Assembly: GCA_947650365.1 (NCBI GenBank)
Contig: OX393556.1
Span: 80,790,579-80,854,578, forward strand
From: Chamaelirium japonicum
Taxonomy: Eukaryota > Streptophyta > Magnoliopsida > Liliales > Melanthiaceae
Reading direction: 5' to 3'
Length of the DNA stretch: 64,000 bases
The number at the start of each line of letters is the position of its first letter. Within the stretch, counting starts at the first letter, position 1. The translations under genes and the position numbers were made by a program. Under the pieces are notes generated by a model. That model had not been told where the DNA came from. It saw only the letters and a list, made by a program, of their open reading frames with translations, and did no database searches. This document shows, piece after piece, positions 52,735 through 63,123 of this stretch.

Positions 52735-53322
52735 ATCTAATTCATTCATACGATCCATTCTAATTCATTCGCACAATCTATTCTAATTCATTCGTACGAT
52801 CCATTCTAATTCATTCGCACGATCTATTCTAATTCATTCGTATGATGCATTCTAATTCATTCGCACGAATGTATCCATTCTAATTCATTCATACAATCTG
52901 TTCTAATTCATTCGTACGATCCATTCTAATTCATTCGTACAATCCATTCTATTTCATTCGTACGATCCATTCTTACTCATTCGTATGATCCATTCTAATT
53001 CATTCGCACGAATGTATCCATTCTAATTCATTCGTACGATCCATTCTAATTCATTCGTACGATCCATTCTAATTCATTCGTCCGATCCATTCTAATTCAT
53101 TCATACGATCCATTCTAATTCATTCATACAATCCATTCTAATTCTTTCACACGATCCATTCTAATTCATTCGTACGATCCATTCTAATTCATTCGTACGA
53201 TCCATTCTAATTCATTCGCACGAATGAATCCATTCTAATTCATTCGTACAATCCATTCTATTTCATTCGTACGATCCATTCTTACTCATTCTTAAGATCC
53301 ATTCTAATTCATTGGCACGAAT
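52735..53322 (+). repeat. F block 73
   Basis: Left-arm block, mirror of 58827-59394. It ends at ggcacgaatgagaatgg. Confidence 0.92.
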
Positions 53323-53517
53323 GAGAATGGATCGTATGAATGAAATAGAATAGATCGTACGAATGAATTAGAATGGATCGTATGAATGAATTAGATTGGA
53401 TCGTATGAATGAATTAGAATGGATTGTACGAATGAAATAGAATAGATCGTACGAATGAATTAGAATGGATCGTGCGAATGAATTAGAATGGGTCGTACGA
53501 ATGAATTAGAATGGATA
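53323..53517 (-). repeat. R block 74
   Basis: Mirror of 58631-58826; HOR-like. It ends at gatacacgatccagatcc. Confidence 0.92.
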
Positions 53518-53678
53518 CACGATCCAGATCCATTCTAATTCATTCGCACAATCTATTCTAATTCATTCGTAGGATCCATTCTAATTCATTACTACGATCC
53601 ATTCTAATTCATTCATACGATCCATTCTAATTCATTCGTACGATCCATTCTAATTCATTCGCACGATCCATTCTAATT
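53518..53678 (+). repeat. F block 75
   Basis: Mirror of 58474-58630. It ends at ttctaattaaatgg. Confidence 0.9.
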
Positions 53679-53713
53679 AAATGGATACCTTCGTGCAAAT
53701 GAATTAGAATGGA
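53679..53713 (-). repeat. R island (35 bp)
   Basis: About one and a half monomers. It ends at GGATCC (53711-53716) inside the perfect palindrome ttagaatggatccattctaa. Confidence 0.9.
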
Positions 53714-53755
53714 TCCATTCTAATTCATTCGTATGATCAATTCTAATTCATTCAT
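53714..53755 (+). repeat. F island (42 bp)
   Basis: Ends at attcatacgaagg, a fold-back across a catacg variant. Confidence 0.9.
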
Positions 53756-54864
53756 ACGAAGGAATTAGAATGGATCGTATGAATGAATTAGAATGGATCG
53801 TACGAATGAATTAGAATGAATCGTACGAAGGAATTACAATGGATCGTACGAAGGAATTAGAATGGATAGTACGAATGAATTAGAATGGATACCTTCGTGC
53901 AAATGAATTAGAATGGATCGTACGAATGAGTAAGAATGGATCGTACGAATGAAATAGAATAGATCGTATGAATGAATTAGAATGGATCGTGCGAATGAAT
54001 TAGAATGGATCGTACGAATGAATCAGAATAGATTGTGCGAATGAATTAGAATGGATCGTACGAATGAATAAGAATGGATCGTACGAATGAATTAGAATGG
54101 ATCGTACGAATGAGTAAGAATGGATCGTACGAATGAAATAGAATGGATCGTATGAATGAATTAGAATGGATACGTGCGAATGAATTAGAATTGATCGTAC
54201 GAATGAATTAGAATAGATTGTGCGAATGAATTAGAATGGATCGTACGAATGAATTGGAATGGATACATTCGTGCGAATGAATTAGAATGGATCGTACGAA
54301 TGAAATAGAATGTATTGTGCGAATGAATTAGAATGGATCGTACGAATGAATTAGAATGGATCGTACGAATGACTTAGAATGGATCGTTCGAATGAATTAG
54401 AATAGATTGTGCGAATGAATTAGAATGGATCGTACGAATGAATTAGAAAGGATACATTCGTGCGAATGAATTAGAATGGATCGTATGAGTGTGAATGAAT
54501 TAGAATGGATCGTGCGAATGAATTAGAATGGATCGTACGAATGAATTAGAATTGATCGTACGAATGAATTAGAATAGATTGTGCGAATGAATTAGAATGG
54601 ACCGTACGAATGAATTAGAATGGATAAATTCGTGCAAATGAATTAGAATGGATTGTATAAATGAATTAGATCGGATCGTATAAATGAATTAGAATGGATC
54701 GTACGAATGAATTAGAATGGATCGTGCGAATGAATTAGAATGGATCGTACGAATGAATTTGAATGGATACATTCGTGCGAATGAATTAGAATGGATCGTA
54801 TGAATGAATTAGATTGTACGAAGGAATTAGGATGGATCATACGAATGAAATAAAATGGATCATA
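53756..54864 (-). repeat. R block 78
   Basis: Mirror of 57288-58394. It carries the private bases used to establish the palindrome. It ends at ggatcataatctaattc. Confidence 0.92.
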
Positions 54865-55298
54865 ATCTAATTCATTCATATGATCCATTCTAATTCATTC
54901 GCACAATCTATTCTAATTCATTCGTACGATCTATTCTAATTCATTCGCACGATCTATTCTAATTCATTCATACGATCCATTCTTACTCATTCGTAAGATC
55001 CATTCTAATTCATTGGCACGAATGTATCCATTCTAATTCATTCATACGATCCACTCTAATTCATTCGTACGATCCATTCCAATTCATTCTAATTCTAATT
55101 CATTCGCACGAATGTATCCATTCTAATTCATTCGTACGATCCATTCTAATTCATTCGCACAATCTATTCTAATTCATTCGTACGATCCATTCTAATTCAT
55201 TCGCACGATCCATTCTAATTCATTTGCACGATCCATTCTAATTCATTCATACAATCCATTCTAATTCTTTTGCACGAATGTATCCATTCTAATTCATT
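54865..55298 (+). repeat. F block 79
   Basis: Mirror of 56853-57287. It ends at attcattacgaatgag. Confidence 0.92.
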
Positions 55299-55776
55299 AC
55301 GAATGAGTAAGAATGGATTGTACGAATGAATTAGAATGGATACATTCGTGCGAATGAATTAGAATGGATCATACGAATGAGTAGGAATGGATCGTACGAA
55401 TGAAATAGAATGGATTGTACGAATGAATTAGAATGGATCAAACGAATGAATTAGCATTGATCGTGCTAATGAATTAGAATGGAACGTACGAATGAATTAG
55501 AATGGATCGTAGAATGGATCGTATGAATGAATTAGATTGGATCGTACGAATGAGTAAGAATGGATCATACGAATGAAATAGAATGGATCGTACGTATAAA
55601 TTAGAATAGATACATTCATGGGAATGAATTAGAATGGATCGTACGAAGGAATTAGAATGGATCGTACGAAGGAATTAGAATGGATCGTATGAATGAATTA
55701 GAATGGATACATTCGTGCAAAAGAAGTAGAATGGATTGTATGAATGAATTAGAATGGATCGTACGAATGAATTAGG
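55299..55776 (-). repeat. R block 80
   Basis: Mirrored to 55702, then spacer. It ends at gaattaggcgtacgatcc. Confidence 0.9.
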
Positions 55777-56447
55777 CGTACGATCCATTCTAATTCATTC
55801 GTACAATCTATTCTAATTCATTCGTACGATCCATTCTAATTTATTCGTACAATCCATTCTAATTCATTCGCACGAATGTATCCATTCTAATTCATTCGTA
55901 TGATCCATTCTAATTCATTCATATAATCCATTCTAATTCATTCGTACGATCCATTCTAATTCCTTCGTACGAATATATCTACTCTAATTCATTCATACGA
56001 TCCATTCTAATTCATTCACACAATCCATTCTAATTCTTTCACACGATCCATTCTAATTCATTCGTACGACCCATTCTAATTCATTCGTACGATCCATTCT
56101 AATTCATTCATATAATCCATTCTAATTCATTCGTACGATCCATTCTAATTCCTTCGTACGAATGTATTTACTCTAATTCATTCATACGATCCATTCTAAT
56201 TCATTCGCACGATCCATTCTAATTCATACGTACGATCCATTCTAATTCATTCATATGATCCATTCTAATTCATTCGTACGATCCATTCTAATTCATTCGC
56301 ACGATCTATTCTAATTCATTCATACAATCCATTCTATTTCATTCGTACGATCCATTCTAATTCATTCGTAAGATCCATTCTAATTCATTCATACGATCCA
56401 ATCTAATTCATTCATACGATCCATTCAAATTCATTAATACGATCCAA
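55703..56447. repeat. Spacer of the large palindrome (745 bp)
   Basis: The non-mirrored centre between the 3-kb arms. It starts R and switches to F at about 55776 (attaggcgtacgatcc). It holds a partial local repeat at a 189-bp offset (atataatcc at 55921 and 56110). It resembles 16.76-17.1 kb directly and 15.5-16.0 kb inverted, so it is ordinary array sequence and no foreign insert. Confidence 0.85.
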
Positions 56448-56852
56448 TCTAATTCATTCATACGATCCATTCTAATTCCTTCGTACGATCCATTCTAATT
56501 CCTTCGTACGATCCATTCTAATTCATTCCCATGAATGTATCTATTCTAATTTATACGTACGATCCATTCTATTTCATTCGTATGATCCATTCTTACTCAT
56601 TCGTACGATCCAATCTAATTCATTCATACGATCCATTCTACGATCCATTCTAATTCATTCGTACGTTCCATTCTAATTCATTAGCACGATCAATGCTAAT
56701 TCATTCGTTTGATCCATTCTAATTCATTCGTACAATCCATTCTATTTCATTCGTACGATCCATTCCTACTCATTCGTATGATCCATTCTAATTCATTCGC
56801 ACGAATGTATCCATTCTAATTCATTCGTACAATCCATTCTTACTCATTCGTA
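55777..56852 (+). repeat. F block 81
   Basis: Spacer to 56447, then right arm. It ends at ctcattcgtaatgaat. Confidence 0.92.
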
Positions 56853-57287
56853 ATGAATTAGAATGGATACATTCGTGCAAAAGAATTAGAATGGATTGTA
56901 TGAATGAATTAGAATGGATCGTGCAAATGAATTAGAATGGATCGTGCGAATGAATTAGAATGGATCGTACGAATGAATTAGAATAGATTGTGCGAATGAA
57001 TTAGAATGGATCGTACGAATGAATTAGAATGGATACATTCGTGCGAATGAATTAGAATTAGAATGAATTGGAATGGATCGTACGAATGAATTAGAGTGGA
57101 TCGTATGAATGAATTAGAATGGATACATTCGTGCCAATGAATTAGAATGGATCTTACGAATGAGTAAGAATGGATCGTACGAATGAATTAGAATAGATCG
57201 TGCGAATGAATTAGAATAGATCGTACGAATGAATTAGAATAGATTGTGCGAATGAATTAGAATGGATCATATGAATGAATTAGATTA
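56853..57287 (-). repeat. R block 82
   Basis: Ends at gaattagattatgatcc. Confidence 0.92.
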
Positions 57288-58394
57288 TGATCCATTTTAT
57301 TTCATTCGTATGATCCATCCTAATTCCTTCGTACAATCTAATTCATTCATACGATCCATTCTAATTCATTCGCACGAATGTATCCATTCAAATTCATTCG
57401 TACGATCCATTCTAATTCATTCGCACGATCCATTCTAATTCATTCGTACGATCCATTCTAATTCATTTATACGATCCGATCTAATTCATTTATACAATCC
57501 ATTCTAATTCATTTGCACGAATTTATCCATTCTAATTCATTCGTACGGTCCATTCTAATTCATTCGCACAATCTATTCTAATTCATTCGTACGATCAATT
57601 CTAATTCATTCGTACGATCCATTCTAATTCATTCGCACGATCCATTCTAATTCATTCACACTCATACGATCCATTCTAATTCATTCGCACGAATGTATCC
57701 TTTCTAATTCATTCGTACGATCCATTCTAATTCATTCGCACAATCTATTCTAATTCATTCGAACGATCCATTCTAAGTCATTCGTACGATCCATTCTAAT
57801 TCATTCGTACGATCCATTCTAATTCATTCGCACAATACATTCTATTTCATTCGTACGATCCATTCTAATTCATTCGCACGAATGTATCCATTCCAATTCA
57901 TTCGTACGATCCATTCTAATTCATTCGCACAATCTATTCTAATTCATTCGTACGATCAATTCTAATTCATTCGCACGTATCCATTCTAATTCATTCATAC
58001 GATCCATTCTATTTCATTCGTACGATCCATTCTTACTCATTCGTACGATCCATTCTAATTCATTCGTACGATCCATTCTTATTCATTCGTACGATCCATT
58101 CTAATTCATTCGCACAATCTATTCTGATTCATTCGTACGATCCATTCTAATTCATTCGCACGATCCATTCTAATTCATTCATACGATCTATTCTATTTCA
58201 TTCGTACGATCCATTCTTACTCATTCGTACGATCCATTCTAATTCATTTGCACGAAGGTATCCATTCTAATTCATTCGTACTATCCATTCTAATTCCTTC
58301 GTACGATCCATTGTAATTCCTTCGTACGATTCATTCTAATTCATTCGTACGATCCATTCTAATTCATTCATACGATCCATTCTAATTCCTTCGT
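57288..58394 (+). repeat. F block 83
   Basis: Contains ccgatc at 57476 and ctgatt at 58124, mirrored in the left arm. It ends at cgtatg. Confidence 0.92.
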
Positions 58395-58436
58395 ATGAAT
58401 GAATTAGAATTGATCGTACGAATGAATTAGAATGGA
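58395..58436 (-). repeat. R island (42 bp)
   Basis: Mirror of 53714-53755. It ends at GGATCC (58434-58439). Confidence 0.9.
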
Positions 58437-58473
58437 TCCATTCTAATTCATTTGCACGAAGGTATCCATTTAA
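58437..58473 (+). repeat. F island (37 bp)
   Basis: Mirror of 53679-53713. It ends at atccatttaattagaat. Confidence 0.9.
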
Positions 58474-58630
58474 TTAGAATGGATCGTGCGAATGAATTAG
58501 AATGGATCGTACGAATGAATTAGAATGGATCGTATGAATGAATTAGAATGGATCGTAGTAATGAATTAGAATGGATCCTACGAATGAATTAGAATAGATT
58601 GTGCGAATGAATTAGAATGGATCTGGATCG
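58474..58630 (-). repeat. R block 86
   Basis: Ends at gatctggatcgtgtatcc, as at 27644. Confidence 0.92.
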
Positions 58631-58826
58631 TGTATCCATTCTAATTCATTCGTACGACCCATTCTAATTCATTCGCACGATCCATTCTAATTCATTCGTA
58701 CGATCTATTCTATTTCATTCGTACAATCCATTCTAATTCATTCATACGATCCAATCTAATTCATTCATACGATCCATTCTAATTCATTCGTACGATCTAT
58801 TCTATTTCATTCATACGATCCATTCT
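58631..58826 (+). repeat. F block 87
   Basis: Ends at ccattctcattcgtgcc, the inverse of the 53322 switch. Confidence 0.92.
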
Positions 58827-59394
58827 CATTCGTGCCAATGAATTAGAATGGATCTTAAGAATGAGTAAGAATGGATCGTACGAATGAAATAGAATGGATT
58901 GTACGAATGAATTAGAATGGATTCATTCGTGCGAATGAATTAGAATGGATCGTACGAATAAATTAGAATGGATCGTACGAATGAATTAGAATGGATCGTG
59001 TGAAAGAATTAGAATGGATTGTATGAATGAATTAGAATGGATCGTATGAATGAATTAGAATGGATCGGACGAATGAATTAGAATGGATCGTACGAATGAA
59101 TTAGAATGGATACATTCGTGCGAATGAATTAGAATGGATCATACGAATGAGTAAGAATGGATCGTACGAATGAAATAGAATGGATTGTACGAATGAATTA
59201 GAATGGATCGTACGAATGAATTAGAACAGATTGTATGAATGAATTAGAATGGATACATTCGTGCGAATGAATTAGAATGCATCGTACGAATGAATTAGAA
59301 TAGATCGTGCGAATGAATTAGAATGGATCGTACGAATGAATTAGAATAGATTGTGCGAATGAATTAGAATGGATCGTATGAATGAATTAGATTA
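58827..59394 (-). repeat. R block 88
   Basis: One monomer shorter than its mirror 52735-53322. It ends at gaattagattatgatcc. Confidence 0.92.
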
Positions 59395-61340
59395 TGATCC
59401 ATTTTATTTCATTCGTATGATTCATTCTAATTCATTCGTACGATTTATTCTAATTCAATCCATTCTAATTCATTCGTACGATCCATTCTAATTCATTCGT
59501 ACGATCCATTCTAATTTATTCGTACGATTCATTCTAATTCAATCCATTATAATTCATTCGTACGATCCATTCTTACTCATTCTTACGATCCATTCTAATT
59601 CATTCGCACGAATGAATCCATTCTAATTCATTCGTATGATCCATTCTAATTCATTCGTATGAATGTATCCATTCTAATTCATTCGTACGATCCATTCTAT
59701 CTCATTCGTACAATCCATTCTATTTCATTCGTACGATCCATTCTAATTCATTCGCACGATCCATTCTAATTCATTTATAGGATCCATCCTAATTCATTCG
59801 TACGATCGATTCTAATTCATTCATACGATCCATTCTAATTCATTCGCACGAATGTATCCATTCTAATTCATTCGTACGATCCATTCTAATTCATTCACAC
59901 AATCTATTCTAATTCATTCATACGATCCATTCTAATTTATTCGCACGATCCATTCTAATTCATTCATACGATCCATTCTAATTCATTCATATGATCCATT
60001 CTAATTCATTCGCACGATCCATCTTACTCATTCGTACGATCCATTCTAATTCATTCGCACAATCTATTCTAATTCATTCGTACGATCCATTCTAATTCAT
60101 TCGCACGATCCATTCTAATTCATTCATACGATCCATTCTATTTCATTCGTACGATCTATTCTTACTCATTCGTACGATCCATTCTAATTCATTTGCATGA
60201 AGGTATCCATTCTAATTTATTCGTACTATCCATTCTAATTCCTTCGTACGATCCATTCTAATTCCTTCGTGCGAATCCATTCTATTTCATTCGTACGATC
60301 CATTCTAATTCATTCGCACGATCCATTCTAATTCATTCATACGATCCATTCTAATTCATTCGTACGATCCATTCTAATTTATTCGTACGATCCATTCTAA
60401 TTCATTCGCACAATCTATTCTAATTCATTCGTACGATCCATTCTAATTCATTCGCACGATCCATTCTAATTCATTCATACGATCCATTCTATTTCATTCG
60501 TACGATCCATTCTTACTCATTCGTACGATCCATTCTAATTCATTTGCACGAAGGTATCCATTCTAATTCATTCGTACTATCCATTCTAATTCCTTCGTAC
60601 GATCCATTCTAATTCTTTCGTACGATCCATTCTAATTCATTCGTACGATCCATTCTAATTCATTCGTACGATCCATTCTAATTCCTTCGTATGATCCATT
60701 CTAATTCATTCGTACGGTATGATTCATTCTAATTCATTCGTACGATTCATTCTAATTCAATCTATTCTAATTCATTCGAACGATCCATTCTAATTCTTTC
60801 GTACGATCCATTCTAATTCATTCGTACGATTCATTCTAATTCAATCCATTCTAGTTCATTCGTACGATCCATTCTTACTCATTCGTACGATCCATTCTAA
60901 TTCATTCGCACGAATGAATCCATTCTAATTCAATCGTATGATCCATTCTAATTCATTCGCATGAATGTATCCATTCTAATTCATTTGTACGATCCATTCT
61001 ATCTCATTCGTACAATCCATTCTATTTCATTCGTACGATCCATTCTAATTCATTCGCACGATCCATTCTAATTCATTCGCATGATCCATTCTAATTCATT
61101 CGTACGATCTATTCTAATTCATTCATACGATCCATTCTAATTCATTCGCACGAATGTATCCATTCTAATTCATTCGTACGATCCATTCTAATTCATTCGC
61201 ACAATCTATTCTAATTCAATCATACGATCAATTCTAATTCATTCGTACGATCCATTCTAATTCATTCATACGATCCATTCTAATTAATTCGTACGATCCA
61301 TTCTAATTCATTCGTATGATCCATTCTAATTCATTCGCAC
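59395..61340 (+). repeat. F block 89 (1.9 kb)
   Basis: 1.3-kb-family sequence. It ends at attcgcacgaatggatc, a fold-back across a cgcacg variant. Confidence 0.92.
59410..61320 (+). repeat. ~1.3-kb tandem periodicity, right-hand region
   Basis: The landmarks of the 1.6-4.1 kb region return in the same order. The ttctatctcattcg site lies at 59695 and 60998 (1303 bp apart), and a gtatg cassette at 60714. The left edge joins the outer end of the large palindrome. Confidence 0.78.
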
Positions 61341-62391
61341 GAATGGATCAAATGAATGAATTAGAATGGATCGTATGAATGAATTAGAATGGATCGTGCG
61401 AATAAATTAGAATGGATCGTATGAATGAATTAGAATAGATTGTGCGAATGAATTAGAATGGATCGTACGAATGAATTAGAATGGATACATTCGTGCGAAT
61501 GAATTAGAATGGATCGTATGAATGAATTAGAATCGATCGTACGAATGAATTAGAATGGATCATGCGAATGAATTAGAATGGATCGTGCGAATGAATTAGA
61601 ATGGATCGTACGAATGAAATAGAATAGATTGTACGAATGAGATAGAATGGATCGTACGAATGAATTAGAATGGATACATTCATGCGAATGAATTAGAATG
61701 GATCATACGAATGAATTAGAATGGATTCATTCGTGCGAATGAATTAGAATGGATCGTACGAATAAGTAAGAATGGATCGTACGAATGAATTAGAATGGAT
61801 TGAATTAGAATGAATCATACGAATAAATTTGAATGGATCATACGAATGAATTAGAATGGATCGTACGAATGAATTAGAATGGATCGTACGAATGAATTAG
61901 AATGGATTGAATTAGAATGAATCGTACGAATGAATTAGAATGAATCATACCGTACGAATGAATTAGAATAGATCATGCGAAGGAATTAGAATGGATCGTA
62001 TGAATGAATTAGAATGGATCGTATGAATGAATTAGAATGGATCGTACGGAGGAATTAGAATGGATCGTACGAAGGAATTAGAATGGATAGTACGAATGAA
62101 TTAGAATGGATACCTTCGTGCAAATGAAATAGAATGGATCGTACGAATGAGTAAGAATGGATCGTACGAATGAAATAGAATGGATCGTATGAATGAATTA
62201 GAATGGATCGTGCGAATGAATTAGAATGGATCGTACGAATGAATTAGAATACATTGTGCGAATGAATTAGAATGGATCGTACGAATGAATTAGAATGGAT
62301 CGTACGAATGAATTAGAATGGATCGTATGAATGAACTAGAATGGATCGTGCGAATTAATTAGAATGGATCGTACGAATGAAATAGAATGGA
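61341..62391 (-). repeat. R block 90
   Basis: HOR-like with an inverted gtatg cassette near 61945. It ends at ggattcgcatgaatg. Confidence 0.9.
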
Positions 62392-62870
62392 TTCGCATGA
62401 ATGTATCCATTCTAATTCATTCGTACGATCCATTCTAATTCATTCGTACAATCCATTCTAATTCATTCGCACGATCCATTCGCATTCACTCAAACGATCC
62501 ATTCTAATTCATTCATATGATCCATTCTAATTCATTCGCACGAATGTATCCATTCTAATTCATTCGTACGATCCATTCTAATTCATTTGTACGAATGTAT
62601 CAACTCTAATTCATTCATATGATCCATTCTAATTCATTCTCACGAATGTATCCATTCCAATTCATTCGTACGATCCATTCTAATTCATTCGCACAATCTA
62701 TTCTAATTCATTCGTACGATCAATTCTAATTCATTAGCATGATCCATTCTAATTCATTCGTACGATCTATTCTATTTCATTCGTACAATCCATTCTTACT
62801 CAATCGTATGATCCATTCTATTCCATTCGCACAATCTATTCTAATTCATTCGTACGATCCATTCTATTTC
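61430..62870. repeat. Partial relative of the 3.39-kb HOR
   Basis: The R block to 62391, the switch ggattcgcatgaatg, and F sequence with gcattcactcaaacg follow the order seen across each 3.39-kb HOR boundary (for example 7.8-9.1 kb). The match is lost near 62870, where gcacgaaggtatcc begins. Confidence 0.78.
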
Positions 62871-63123
62871 ATTTGCACGAAGGTATCCATTCTAATTCAT
62901 TCGTACTATCCATTCTAATTCCTTCGTACGATCCATTCTAATTCATTCGTACGATCCAATCTAATTCATTCGCACGATCTATTCTAATTCATTTGTACGA
63001 TCCATTCTATTTCATTAATATGATCCATTCTAATTCATTCATACGATCCATTCTAATTCATTCGCACGATCCATTCTAATTCATTCATACGATCCATTCT
63101 AATTCATTCATACGATCCATCCT
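62392..63123 (+). repeat. F block 91
   Basis: Ends at tccatcctaatgaattag, where the taa/aatgaatta overlap joins the strands. Confidence 0.88.

Larger units (their letters stand above)
52645..55702 (+). repeat. Large palindrome, left arm (3.06 kb)
   Basis: Read in reverse complement, this arm follows 56448-59482 switch by switch. Mirrored private variants include aatcag (54021) against ctgatt (58124), gatcgg (54669) against ccgatc (57476), and ttacaat (53834) against attgtaa (58310). Coordinate sums are 112150 inside and 112127 outside, a difference of one monomer (23 bp) near 53040, where this arm has an extra copy. Confidence 0.95.
56448..59482 (-). repeat. Large palindrome, right arm (3.04 kb)
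   Basis: Inverted partner of 52645-55702. All eight internal switches of the left arm occur here in reverse order, including the two tiny islands at 58395-58473. The arm ends near 59482, where one side continues with ccattc monomers and the other with tttattc plus a short monomer. Confidence 0.95.

Noticed and set aside
52645-59482. Large palindrome as a DNA transposon or viral inverted terminal repeat
   Set aside because: The 745-bp spacer is ordinary satellite with no coding capacity, and the arms are satellite throughout.
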